64,000 bases of DNA from Bacteroidales bacterium (GTDB taxonomy: Bacteria; Bacteroidota; Bacteroidia; Bacteroidales; UBA932), in assembly GCA_017617475.1 (NCBI GenBank), contig JAFZWC010000057.1, forward strand, positions 14,913-78,912. The letters are read 5' to 3'. The translations under genes were made by a program, and so were the position numbers. The stretch's first letter is position 1, and each line of letters begins with the position of its first letter. Shown piece after piece: positions 17,953 through 25,881 of this stretch. The notes under the pieces are model-generated. The model saw only the letters and a program-made list of their open reading frames with translations. It searched no databases and had not been told where the DNA came from.

Positions 17953-20160
17953 CTAGTGCAACATCACGGTCAAACCAGCCATGACAATCGAAACCATACT
18001 CATCAGTTTGATGAGGATGTTGAGGGACGGGCCGGACGTGTCTTTGAAGGGGTCTCCTACGGTGTCTCCCACGATGGTGGCCTTGTGGGCCGGGGAGTTC
18101 TTGCCGCCGAAATTACCCTCTTCCACGTATTTCTTAGCATTGTCCCAAGCGCCTCCGGAGTTGGCCAGGAAGATGGCCAGCACGAAGCCGGCACCCAGGC
18201 CGCCGGCCAGCAGGCCAATCACGCCCGCAGGCCCAAGGATAACGCCCACCAGCATGGGAATCACTATGGCCAGCACCGAAGGGAGAATCATCTCCTGCTG
18301 GGCGGCCTTGGTGGAGATGCGTACGCAGCTGGTGTAGTCCGGACGCTGTTTTCCTTCCAGGATACCCTTGATTTCGCGGAACTGACGGCGCACTTCCACC
18401 ACCATCTTGGAGGCGGCGCGGCCCACGGCGTTCATGGTGAGACCGCAGAACAGGAAGGCCATCATGGAGCCGATGAAAACGCCCACCAGCACCATGGGAT
18501 TCATAAGGGTAATGTCATAATAATCAACAATATCCGTAATGGAAGCAGAGAGGGTGTCCACGGTGCGGTCACCAATCTGCAGAACCGTCTTGCCAATGTG
18601 GCTGAAGCCAATCTTCAGTTCTTCTATATAGGAGGCCAGCAGGGCCAGGGCGGTGAGGGCGGCGGAGCCTATGGCAAAGCCCTTGCCCGTAGCGGCCGTG
18701 GTGTTGCCCAGGGAATCCAGCACATCCGTCTTTTCGCGTACGGAAGGGTCCAGTTCACTCATCTGGGCGTTGCCGCCGGCGTTGTCGGCAATGGGGCCGT
18801 AGGCGTCGGTGGCCAGGGTGATGCCCAGCGTGGAGAGCATGCCCACAGCAGCGATGGAAATGCCATACAGACCCAGGCTCAAAGTTTCCGTAGAGAAGTG
18901 GAAGCCGGTGGCGAAACCATAGGCCAGCAGGATGGCCACGGCAATGGTAATCACGGGAATGGCGGTGGAGCGCATGCCCAGGCCCACGCCGTTGATGACC
19001 ACGGTGGCCGAACCCGTCTGGGCGCTGGAAGCCAACTTCCGGGTGGGCCGATAAGAATGCGATGTGTAGAACTCAGTGACCTTGCCCACGATGACACCGG
19101 CACCCAGGCCGCTGAGCACGCTCAGGGACAGCTGCCACCACTGAGGGAGGCCTTTCTGGCCGTCGAAGCCCAGCATATAGAAAACACCGAAGGCCGCCAC
19201 GGCAATGAGGATGGCGCTCAGGTTGGTTCCCACGCTCAGGGAGCCCAGCAGGTCCTTGAGGGTGGCCCCTTCCTTGGTGCGGACGGCATAAATACCCAGA
19301 ACGGAGAGGACCACGCCAATGGCCGCAATGACCATGGGGGCCAGAATGGCCTTCATCTGGATGTCCGTTCCCTGAGTGAAGAAGGCCGATGCGCCCAGAG
19401 CCATGGTGGCAAGGATGGAACCGCAGTAGCTCTCGTACAGATCGGCTCCCATGCCGGCCACGTCACCCACGTTGTCGCCCACGTTGTCGGCAATGGTGGC
19501 GGGGTTGCGGGGATCGTCCTCGGGGATGTCCTGCTCCACTTTACCTACGATATCGGCTCCTACGTCGGCCGCCTTGGTGTAGATACCGCCGCCTACGCGG
19601 GCGAAGAGGGCCTGCGTAGAAGCACCCATGCCGAAGGTGAGCATGGTGGTGGTGATGACCACCAGGGTCTGGGCGGGAGTCACTTCCTGCACGAAAGCGT
19701 TGAGGACAATCCACCAGATGGAAATATCCAGCAGGCCCAGGCCCACCACGGTAAGGCCCATGACGGCGCCGCTGCGGAAGGCAATCTTAAGGCCGGAATT
19801 GAGGCTGCGCATGGTGGCGTTGGCCGTGCGGGCACTGGCATAGGTGGCCGTTTTCATGCCCACGAAGCCCGCCAGGCCGCTGAAGAAGCCGCCGGTGAGG
19901 AAGGCGAAGGGCACCCAGGGGTTCTGTACCCCGAAGCCGTAGGCCAGGATGGCAAAGAAGACCGACAGTACGATGAAGACAATCACAACCACCTTGTACT
20001 GCTGGCGGAGGTACGCCATGGCACCTTCGCGTACGTATTGGGCGATTTCTTTCATGGTAGGGGTTCCTTCACTCTCCTTGAACATTTGCCGGAAGAAAAT
20101 CCAGGCAAAGAGGAGGGCCACCACGGCGGCGGCCGGAACCAGGTAGAATAGCCAGTTCAT
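17953..20160 (-). CDS. hppA: Membrane-bound ion-translocating pyrophosphatase
   Basis: 735 residues with about 16 membrane helices. It hydrolyses pyrophosphate and pumps H+ and/or Na+ outward. Signature blocks are DVGADIVGKVEQDIPEDDPR, DNVGDNVGDVAGMGADLYES, DAYGPIADNAGGNAQM and DTVGDPFKDTSGPS. The motif GNTTAATGKGFAIGSA has Ala where potassium-independent enzymes have Lys, so potassium dependence is expected. Whether Na+ or H+ is moved is not decided here. It has its own -7 element at 20198-20205 and a strong hairpin downstream. Confidence 0.96.
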   Translation of the reverse strand: MNWLFYLVPAAAVVALLFAWIFFRQMFKESEGTPTMKEIAQYVREGAMAYLRQQYKVVVIVFIVLSVFFAILAYGFGVQNPWVPFAFLTGGFFSGLAGFVGMKTATYASARTANATMRSLNSGLKIAFRSGAVMGLTVVGLGLLDISIWWIVLNAFVQEVTPAQTLVVITTTMLTFGMGASTQALFARVGGGIYTKAADVGADIVGKVEQDIPEDDPRNPATIADNVGDNVGDVAGMGADLYESYCGSILATMALGASAFFTQGTDIQMKAILAPMVIAAIGVVLSVLGIYAVRTKEGATLKDLLGSLSVGTNLSAILIAVAAFGVFYMLGFDGQKGLPQWWQLSLSVLSGLGAGVIVGKVTEFYTSHSYRPTRKLASSAQTGSATVVINGVGLGMRSTAIPVITIAVAILLAYGFATGFHFSTETLSLGLYGISIAAVGMLSTLGITLATDAYGPIADNAGGNAQMSELDPSVREKTDVLDSLGNTTAATGKGFAIGSAALTALALLASYIEELKIGFSHIGKTVLQIGDRTVDTLSASITDIVDYYDITLMNPMVLVGVFIGSMMAFLFCGLTMNAVGRAASKMVVEVRRQFREIKGILEGKQRPDYTSCVRISTKAAQQEMILPSVLAIVIPMLVGVILGPAGVIGLLAGGLGAGFVLAIFLANSGGAWDNAKKYVEEGNFGGKNSPAHKATIVGDTVGDPFKDTSGPSLNILIKLMSMVSIVMAGLTVMLH

Positions 20161-20197
20161 AGTATAGTTTCAGTGTATGGTTATCGTTTCAGTAGAG

Positions 20198-20205
20198 CAA
20201 AGATA
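20198..20205 (-). promoter_or_regulatory. -7 element for hppA
   Basis: TATCTTTG on the minus strand, 37 bases before the hppA ATG and just past the CYTH stop codon. No matching -33 element was found. Confidence 0.5.
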
Positions 20206-20209
20206 AGGA

Positions 20210-20680
20210 TTATTTCCAAATCTTGTACGGGTTCCTGGTGAGAGAAGAATTATAGTAGCGGCGGTCCCCGGTGACTTCCTCGCCCAGCCAGGCGGGCTTC
20301 TCAAACGGCTCGTCGGGGGCGTTCAGTTCCACTTCGGCCACCACCAGGCCCTCGTTGTCTCCGTGGAATTCGTCCACTTCGAAGGTGTGGCTGCCCGCTT
20401 TTACCAGCCAGCGGGTCTTGTCTATGATTCCGGGCTCGCAGAGCTCAAGGAGGGCGCGGGCGTCATCGGCCCCTATTTCCTTTTCCCATTCAAAGCGGCT
20501 CAGGCCGCCGTCCAGCGACGGACCTTTGACGGTGATGAAGCCCTGGTCACCTCTCAGGCGCACCCGAACGCTGCGGCCGGGGGCCGTGGAAAGGTAGCCC
20601 TGGGTTATGCGCAAAGCATCAAAGGCCACCTCTTTGAAGCTGCCTTTGACCAAAAACTTCCTTTCAATCTCCTGTGCCAT
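20210..20680 (-). CDS. CYTH-domain protein (triphosphate tunnel metalloenzyme)
   Basis: 156 residues. The CYTH signature ExExK is at the very start (EIERKFLV). Tunnel-wall basic and acidic pairs follow (RVRLRG, TVKGP, EWEKEI, KTRWLV, EVDEFHG, AEVEL). Family members hydrolyse inorganic tripolyphosphate or act as class IV adenylate cyclases; the bacterial single-domain forms are most often triphosphatases. The reading frame extends upstream to 20731, but the ATG at 20680 overlaps the preceding stop (TAATG) and gives the conserved start. Confidence 0.88.
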   Translation of the reverse strand: MAQEIERKFLVKGSFKEVAFDALRITQGYLSTAPGRSVRVRLRGDQGFITVKGPSLDGGLSRFEWEKEIGADDARALLELCEPGIIDKTRWLVKAGSHTFEVDEFHGDNEGLVVAEVELNAPDEPFEKPAWLGEEVTGDRRYYNSSLTRNPYKIWK

Positions 20681-22461
20681 TACGGGACCCGGATGGTTTC
20701 GCCGTGTTCGCGGGCCACGGTCTCTTTCCACAGCTCCGTATACCCGGGCTGCTCCAGTTTGCCGGGCATGCCCTCGCTGTGCTTAGCGTGGATGAACCGG
20801 CCGTCCTTATCCTGCGGCACCACATTGCCGTCCATGAACTTCACCAACAGTTCCACCTCCAGGTTCTGCCACTCAGAAAACTGCTTCTGTGCGGTTTCCA
20901 CGCTGTAGTCCGTGACATACTTCACCACCTTGGAAAAAGGTTTGGAGGAAATCATGACGTCGTGCTTGGAGCTCAGTTTCTTCTGAAGTTTCACCACCAC
21001 CTGGTTGTAAAGGACTACGGCCATGCTGTCCACGGAATGGGTGCGGTGCTCCATCTGGTCATATTCGAAGGCGTCCACATGGGTGCGCACATAAGGGGCC
21101 ATCTGGTTGTACATCTTGTAGCAGGCGTTGGAGATGCGGTTGTTCACCCAGAAAGAAGAGGTGGGAGAATAATGCAGACGGTCTCCGTTGCCCTCCTTGA
21201 AGCATTCGGGCACCTTGGTGATGCTGGTGTAAATGGGCGTGAGGTACGAGGTGGCAGCGTCGTCGGTGCCGAACCAGAGGATGCCGCCCACCACGTCGGG
21301 AACGTAGTTGCGGGCCTGGCCCACCATCCAGAAACCGGTCTGCTGGGTGGCAATGGCACGCTCGTTCACATAGGTCTTTCCCTCTACGGTGAATTCCATG
21401 GGACGCCAGCGGTATGGGAGGGCGTTGCCGCCGGCTCCGATGTCCTGGGTCATGTCCATGGGCGTTCCTTCAAAATGGTCCCTCATCACGTCGGCCACTT
21501 CTTTTACCCCCACTTTTTTGCGGGGATACACGAACAGGGGCATGTCGGCCTCCAGGTCGCGGCCCATGACGTAATCCAGGAAGGAATAAGCGTCGCGGGT
21601 AACGGCGTCTCCGTTCTGGTCATAGAAGGAGAACCAGCCGTCGGTAAGGATATTGAAGGCGCTCCATACGCGGGCGTCGCAGCCGCGGACGGTGCCGAAA
21701 TCCAGCGGGGCATAGGCCTTTTTGAAGCTGAATTCCTCGTCCTTGCCGTCGAAATACCCTTTGCTGCGGGCAAAAGAGATGACATCGGGGGCATAGAGGC
21801 AATTCTCGGGGTCGTTAAGGGGGAACCGGCCGATGCGGGCCTGGTTGGCATGGGCGCAGATGGCGCCGTCGGGCACGCGCATGGCCACCCATACAATCCC
21901 TTTCTGCGTATTGGCGCCATGGCGCATGTTGGCGCCCTTGCCGATGAGTTCCATGATCCAGGCCTCGTTCTTGTCGGCAATGGAGAAGGACTCTCCCTCG
22001 GAAGCATAGCCATATTCATTGGCCAGCGACACAATCACGTCAATGGCTTCGCGGGCCGTCTTGGCACGCTGCAGGGCAACGTAGATTAGCGAACCGTAGT
22101 CTATTCCGCCGTACTTGTCTTCCAGCTCGGGACGGCCGCCCCAGGTGGTTTCGGTAATGATGAGCTGGAATTCGTTCATGTTGCCCACCGTCTGGTAGGT
22201 ATGGGAAACCTGTTCGATCTGGCCCAGGGGCTTGTTGGTGTCCCAGTCGTAAATCTGGAGCTTGCTTCCGGCCTTCCAGTCGCGGGCGGGCTTGTAATAG
22301 AGCTCGCCGAAGAGCGTATGGGAATCGGCCGCATAGGATACCAGAACGGAACCGTCCTTGCTGGCACCCCGGCTGACGATGACGTTGGTGCAGGGGCGGG
22401 CTTCCAGGGAACCCAGCAGGGCGGCGGTGGCCATAAGGACTTTCAGAAGCGATTTTCTCAT
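20680..22461 (-). CDS. Peptidase family C69 dipeptidase, exported (second copy)
   Basis: 593 residues, paralogous to the dipeptidase at 5408-6997 but about 60 residues longer at the C-terminus. After the signal peptide the nucleophile Cys appears in RPCTNVIVSRGAS (about residue 24). Shared blocks include GNMNEFQLIITETTWGGR, ESFSIADKNEAWIMELIGKG and DGAICAHANQARI. The extra C-terminal part is helical (near VVVKLQKKLSSK). It is transcribed with the CYTH gene, whose start overlaps its stop. Confidence 0.92.
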   Translation of the reverse strand: MRKSLLKVLMATAALLGSLEARPCTNVIVSRGASKDGSVLVSYAADSHTLFGELYYKPARDWKAGSKLQIYDWDTNKPLGQIEQVSHTYQTVGNMNEFQLIITETTWGGRPELEDKYGGIDYGSLIYVALQRAKTAREAIDVIVSLANEYGYASEGESFSIADKNEAWIMELIGKGANMRHGANTQKGIVWVAMRVPDGAICAHANQARIGRFPLNDPENCLYAPDVISFARSKGYFDGKDEEFSFKKAYAPLDFGTVRGCDARVWSAFNILTDGWFSFYDQNGDAVTRDAYSFLDYVMGRDLEADMPLFVYPRKKVGVKEVADVMRDHFEGTPMDMTQDIGAGGNALPYRWRPMEFTVEGKTYVNERAIATQQTGFWMVGQARNYVPDVVGGILWFGTDDAATSYLTPIYTSITKVPECFKEGNGDRLHYSPTSSFWVNNRISNACYKMYNQMAPYVRTHVDAFEYDQMEHRTHSVDSMAVVLYNQVVVKLQKKLSSKHDVMISSKPFSKVVKYVTDYSVETAQKQFSEWQNLEVELLVKFMDGNVVPQDKDGRFIHAKHSEGMPGKLEQPGYTELWKETVAREHGETIRVP

Positions 22462-22466
22462 GGTAT

Positions 22467-22498
22467 TTTGGGCTTTTTCGAATTATTGCGTAATTTTG
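22467..22498 (+). promoter_or_regulatory. Consensus promoter upstream of the pheS pair
   Basis: TTTG (22467-22470), exactly 20 bases, TAATTTTG (22491-22498): a full match to the Bacteroidota housekeeping consensus. The ATG lies 25 bases downstream at 22524. Confidence 0.8.
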
Positions 22499-22523
22499 TC
22501 GGTTGAGTTCAGACTACAAAGGT

Positions 22524-22943
22524 ATGAAAATTTATCATTTTTTGAGCGTTATGCTGGCCTTGTGCCTGTCGCTGTATGTGGCCCGGGCCCAGGGTAACGG
22601 ACAGCCGTTGTCGCCCGAAGAAAAGGAGAAACAGCTGCTGGAATACGTAGACAAAGAGATACAGCGTCTGAGCAACCTGCTGGACCTGGAATACTGGCAG
22701 GAGTTTTACATAGACTCTACCCTCACGCACGACATCAAGGCCATGACGGAGGAATTGGAAGGCCTGCAGGCTGCCAAAGTAGAGAACGCCGACTTGTACA
22801 TGACTGTTCAGGACAAGTGGTTGCAGCAGATAGACAATACGTACAAGCGCCTTTTCACGGCCGACCAGTGGAACAAATACTGGAAAAGCGGCGGAAAACG
22901 CGCCCAGGACGCCCGAGACAAGAGAAATAAAAAGAAAAAATAG
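22524..22943 (+). CDS. Small exported helical protein of unknown function, upstream of pheS
   Basis: 139 residues, family not recognised. A signal peptide ends at about residue 23 (MLALCLSLYVARAQ). The mature part is almost all helix (EKEKQLLEYVDKEIQRLSN) and ends in a Lys-rich tail (KRNKKKK). The ATG at 22524 is chosen over the in-frame TTG at 22503 because it starts the signal peptide. It lies two bases before pheS, so the two are co-transcribed from the promoter at 22467-22498. No functional link to tRNA charging is apparent. Confidence 0.7.
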   Translation: MKIYHFLSVMLALCLSLYVARAQGNGQPLSPEEKEKQLLEYVDKEIQRLSNLLDLEYWQEFYIDSTLTHDIKAMTEELEGLQAAKVENADLYMTVQDKWLQQIDNTYKRLFTADQWNKYWKSGGKRAQDARDKRNKKKK

Positions 22944-22945
22944 GA

Positions 22946-23980
22946 ATGAAAGAAGCGATTGAACAAATCATGAAAGAGCTGGCCGAGCTTAAGGCCGCCA
23001 GCCAGAAAGAGGTAGAGGAAGCCCGCATCCGCTTCCTGGGTAAGAAAGGCGAGGTAACCGCCCTCATGGAGCAGTTCCGCACCGTTGCCCCCGAACTCAA
23101 GAGAGAGTACGGCCAGAAGCTGAACGAGCTCAAGAAAGCCGCCAACGCCCGCATCGAAGAACTCAAGTTCTCCGTGGAGGAGAGCGATGTGGCATCGGCC
23201 CCCAAGGAAGACCTTTCCATGCCGGGCGACGCCTTCCCGCTGGGTTCCCGTCACCCCGTTTCCATTGTCCGTCAGCAAATTGTGGACATTTTCCGCAAAT
23301 TCGGTTATGATGTGGCCGAGGGTCCGGAGATTGAGGACGACTACCATGTGTTCGAGGCCCTGAACTTCCCGCCCAACCACCCTGCCCGCGAAATGCAGGA
23401 CACCTTCTTCGTGAGCACGGGTCACCTGAATCCGCTTCTTCTGAGAACCCACACTTCCTCCGTGCAGGTGCGCACCATGGAAAAGCAGCCGCTGCCCATC
23501 CGCGTGGTGTGCCCCGGCCGCGTTTTCCGCAACGAGGCCATCAGCGCCCGCGCCCACTGCATTTTCCATCAGGTAGAAGGCCTGTACATTGACAAGGACG
23601 TCACCTTCGCCGACCTCAAGCAGGCCATTCTGCTCTTCGCCCGCGAGATGTTCGGCCCCGAAACCCAGATCCGCATGCGCCCGTCCTACTTCCCCTTCAC
23701 CGAACCGTCGGCCGAGGTGGACGTAAGCTGCAACATCTGCCACGGAAAGGGCTGCAACATTTGCAAAGGCACCGGCTGGCTGGAAATCATGGGCTGCGGC
23801 ATGGTAGACCCTAACGTGCTCAAGGCCAGCGGCATAGACCCCGAACAGTACAGCGGCTTCGCCTTCGGCATGGGCGTGGAACGCATCGCCATGCTCAAGT
23901 GGCAGGTGAACGACCTCCGCCACTATTTCGAGAACGACATGCGCTTCCTGCAGGAGTTCGCCACCGCAACGGAAGTCTAA
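22946..23980 (+). CDS. pheS: Phenylalanine-tRNA ligase alpha subunit
   Basis: 344-residue class II synthetase subunit carrying the Phe-tRNA active site. An N-terminal coiled coil (about 1-90) binds tRNA. Motif 1 is HPVSIVRQQIVDIFRKFGY, motif 2 is CPGRVFRNEAISARAHCIFHQVEG, and motif 3 is GFAFGMGVERIAML. A CxxC...CxxC segment (NICHGKGCNICKGTGW) precedes ILGCGM-type sequence and is a known insert in many PheS proteins. The beta subunit gene is not adjacent, so pheS and pheT are separated here. Confidence 0.97.
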   Translation: MKEAIEQIMKELAELKAASQKEVEEARIRFLGKKGEVTALMEQFRTVAPELKREYGQKLNELKKAANARIEELKFSVEESDVASAPKEDLSMPGDAFPLGSRHPVSIVRQQIVDIFRKFGYDVAEGPEIEDDYHVFEALNFPPNHPAREMQDTFFVSTGHLNPLLLRTHTSSVQVRTMEKQPLPIRVVCPGRVFRNEAISARAHCIFHQVEGLYIDKDVTFADLKQAILLFAREMFGPETQIRMRPSYFPFTEPSAEVDVSCNICHGKGCNICKGTGWLEIMGCGMVDPNVLKASGIDPEQYSGFAFGMGVERIAMLKWQVNDLRHYFENDMRFLQEFATATEV

Positions 23981-23983
23981 GAA

Positions 23984-24016
23984 AAACGCCCGGATTGACC
24001 GGGCGTTTGCTTTTTT
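23984..24016 (+). terminator. Intrinsic terminator after pheS
   Basis: AAACGCCCGG pairs with CCGGGCGTTT around a 5-base loop, followed by GC and seven T residues. The T-run reaches the stop codon of the convergent gene. Confidence 0.92.
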
Positions 24017-24525
24017 TATTTCAGTTTAAATATCTCTTTGCAGAGGGTATCCATGGTTTTGGGGAAGCGGTCGTTTTCCACAAAGTCGGCAGCGCCCTTG
24101 ATGCCGTCCACGTCCAACTGGCACACGGTTTCGCCGGACGCCTTGTCCACAATGGTAATGGTGCCGTCTATCTTCATGCTGAACTGGCCGAAGTTGGCGC
24201 CCATCTTGCGCTCGAACTTCTTGATGGCAAAGACCAGCTGGTAAGGAGCGTCGTCCTTGACCAGCTTCATTCCCTTGGAGTATTTGTTGAAGTACTCGAA
24301 GAAGGAATCGTTGATGAGCTTCACGCGGGTGTCATACTCGCCTTCGCACCAGGTCTTGAAGTCCTTTTCGTCTTCGAACATGGCTTGCGAAAGGTCGATG
24401 GTGGCCACAGCGGTAACGTCCTCTTTCAAAACGTCCAGGCTGCCGGAAGCCACTTTCAGCGGTTTGGCGGCAAAAAGGGAAGCGGAGACCAGCAGGAGGG
24501 CCGAGAGGGTCAGGATTCTTTTCAT
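24016..24525 (-). CDS. Exported protein of unknown function
   Basis: 169 residues with a clear signal peptide (MKRILTLSALLLVSASLFA). The mature part mixes alpha and beta and has a single Cys pair (one near 59, others near the C-terminus). It superficially resembles small Bacteroidales lipocalin- or DUF4410-like envelope proteins (IDGTITIVDKASGETVCQL), but I cannot assign a family. It sits 18 bases after the histidine phosphatase gene in the same operon. Confidence 0.7.
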   Translation of the reverse strand: MKRILTLSALLLVSASLFAAKPLKVASGSLDVLKEDVTAVATIDLSQAMFEDEKDFKTWCEGEYDTRVKLINDSFFEYFNKYSKGMKLVKDDAPYQLVFAIKKFERKMGANFGQFSMKIDGTITIVDKASGETVCQLDVDGIKGAADFVENDRFPKTMDTLCKEIFKLK

Positions 24526-24543
24526 ATTGGTGTATTTTAGAGG

Positions 24544-25797
24544 TTATTTGCAGTAGTAAGTCTTGATATCGTTCCAGCGGTAGAAGCTTCCGGGGGCCGC
24601 CATGGGCAGCGGGAGCCGGGCCTCGAAGCCGTTCAGAAGCACCTGCACCAGGATGTCGGGATTCTTCCGGCTCTTGAAGAAAACCAGCTGGAAGTTGCAG
24701 GCCATGGGCACATTGTAATTCTGCCAGTAATTCTCCAGCTCGTAAGGATCGGCAAGGGAAACACCCATCCCGTTCACGTCCATCAGGGACAGCAGGGGCA
24801 TGAGGGTGGAATCGTGGGCAAAGCGCAGGCGCAGCTGGACCTGGCCGGAGCGGATGTCTTCATCGGCCTTGGTGATAAAATCGTCCAGGAGGGCCTTCAT
24901 GGCCTTCATGCGCAGGTTCTCCGTGTCCGGGCAGCGGCCCAAGAGCTGGTAGTCGCGGTAGTTGTTCACGCGCCAAAGCCGATAGCGCTCCTCGGGGGTA
25001 TACACGCTGTACAGCGCCTGGGGCACTTCGGGGGCATCCGTGTTGTCCAGCGTGGAAATCACGGTGTGGAGGTCGTAGCAGAATTTGTACTTGTTGGTCA
25101 CCAGGGAGTCCGGAAGGGTGAACCACTTGCCCAGCAGGCCGTCCAGGTCCAGGACCTCGTCCCGGAAGCGGTTGAACTTGACCTCGGCGTCTCCGTGACG
25201 CTCGGCTCCGGAGTCAATGACGTCGGGCAGAAGATAACTCTGGTAGGGCTGGCCGTAGTCTGCGCCGAAGGTGAGGTCCCGGTCCAGGTTATCCACCTCG
25301 CTCAGGAAGGAGAACATGCTCACAATCACGCGGTGGGAGACGGTGGAAACCGCCTCGGCATGGGTTGCTCCCTTAAAAACGGAAGGATAGTTCCTGTAAA
25401 TCTGGCTGGCGATATAGCGGTGCTGTCCCTGGCCCTTCATGGTGAGGTTGCCCTCCCGCAGGGCGATGGCAGGATAAAAGTCCTTGTACGCCTGATAGAA
25501 AGCCTCGCCTTCCGGCGTGAGCCAGCCTCTTTCGTGCCCCTTGGTCCAGATGGCCAGCTGGTCTTCATAGACACTGCCGCCCAGGGCGTAACGGGCGCCG
25601 TGGCGTCCCACGTGGCTCACATAGAAGGCTTTATAGCCCTTCGGGGCCGATGTGGGAGCCGGCTGGTTCATGGGATAGAGATAGTGAACGCCACCGGCGC
25701 GTTCAATATCGGAAAGAACCTCTTCCCGGGCATTTATCTGTGCAAAAACAAACACCGGGAAGAGGATAAGGACGCTAAACGAAAGAATCTTTTTCAT
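24544..25797 (-). CDS. Histidine acid phosphatase (branch 2), exported
   Basis: 417 residues with a signal peptide. The catalytic RHGAR is in SHVGRHGARY near 70-76, and the second catalytic motif is FAHDST near 330, where HD replaces the HAE of MINPP phytases. Bacteroidales members act on inositol phosphates or other phosphomonoesters in the periplasm; the substrate is not determined. First gene of a two-gene operon. A -7 element sits 20 bases upstream of its ATG, and a dispersed repeat occupies the position of the -33 element. Confidence 0.87.
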   Translation of the reverse strand: MKKILSFSVLILFPVFVFAQINAREEVLSDIERAGGVHYLYPMNQPAPTSAPKGYKAFYVSHVGRHGARYALGGSVYEDQLAIWTKGHERGWLTPEGEAFYQAYKDFYPAIALREGNLTMKGQGQHRYIASQIYRNYPSVFKGATHAEAVSTVSHRVIVSMFSFLSEVDNLDRDLTFGADYGQPYQSYLLPDVIDSGAERHGDAEVKFNRFRDEVLDLDGLLGKWFTLPDSLVTNKYKFCYDLHTVISTLDNTDAPEVPQALYSVYTPEERYRLWRVNNYRDYQLLGRCPDTENLRMKAMKALLDDFITKADEDIRSGQVQLRLRFAHDSTLMPLLSLMDVNGMGVSLADPYELENYWQNYNVPMACNFQLVFFKSRKNPDILVQVLLNGFEARLPLPMAAPGSFYRWNDIKTYYCK

Positions 25798-25817
25798 ATC
25801 AGTATGGTCTTGAAGTA

Positions 25818-25825
25818 CAAAGATA
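25818..25825 (-). promoter_or_regulatory. -7 element for the histidine phosphatase operon
   Basis: TATCTTTG on the minus strand, 20 bases before the ATG. The expected -33 position lies within the repeat at 25832-25881 and has no TTTG. Confidence 0.55.
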
Positions 25826-25831
25826 ATAAAA

Positions 25832-25881
25832 AGATTCTTCGCTCCGCTCAGAATGACAGGGGCCGCTCAGAATGACAGGGG
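25832..25881 (-). repeat. Intergenic copies of the dispersed repeat with a tandem 19-base unit
   Basis: On the plus strand AGATTCTTCG leads into CCGCTCAGAATGACAGGGG, repeated exactly twice (25844-25862 and 25863-25881). The reverse complement gives TGTCATTCTGAGCG, related to the elements in rsmA and metH. The second unit ends at the base before the clpB stop codon. Confidence 0.8.

Noticed and set aside
17956..20151. Open frame of 731 codons opposite hppA
   Set aside because: It lies exactly within hppA on the other strand, its translation is rich in His, Gly and Ala with no fold, and hppA motifs are complete. Long antisense frames arise from the GC-rich codon bias.
23724..23800. DnaJ-like zinc finger in pheS as an unusual fusion
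   Set aside because: The CxxC pairs before the GCGMV segment are a normal insert in many bacterial PheS proteins.
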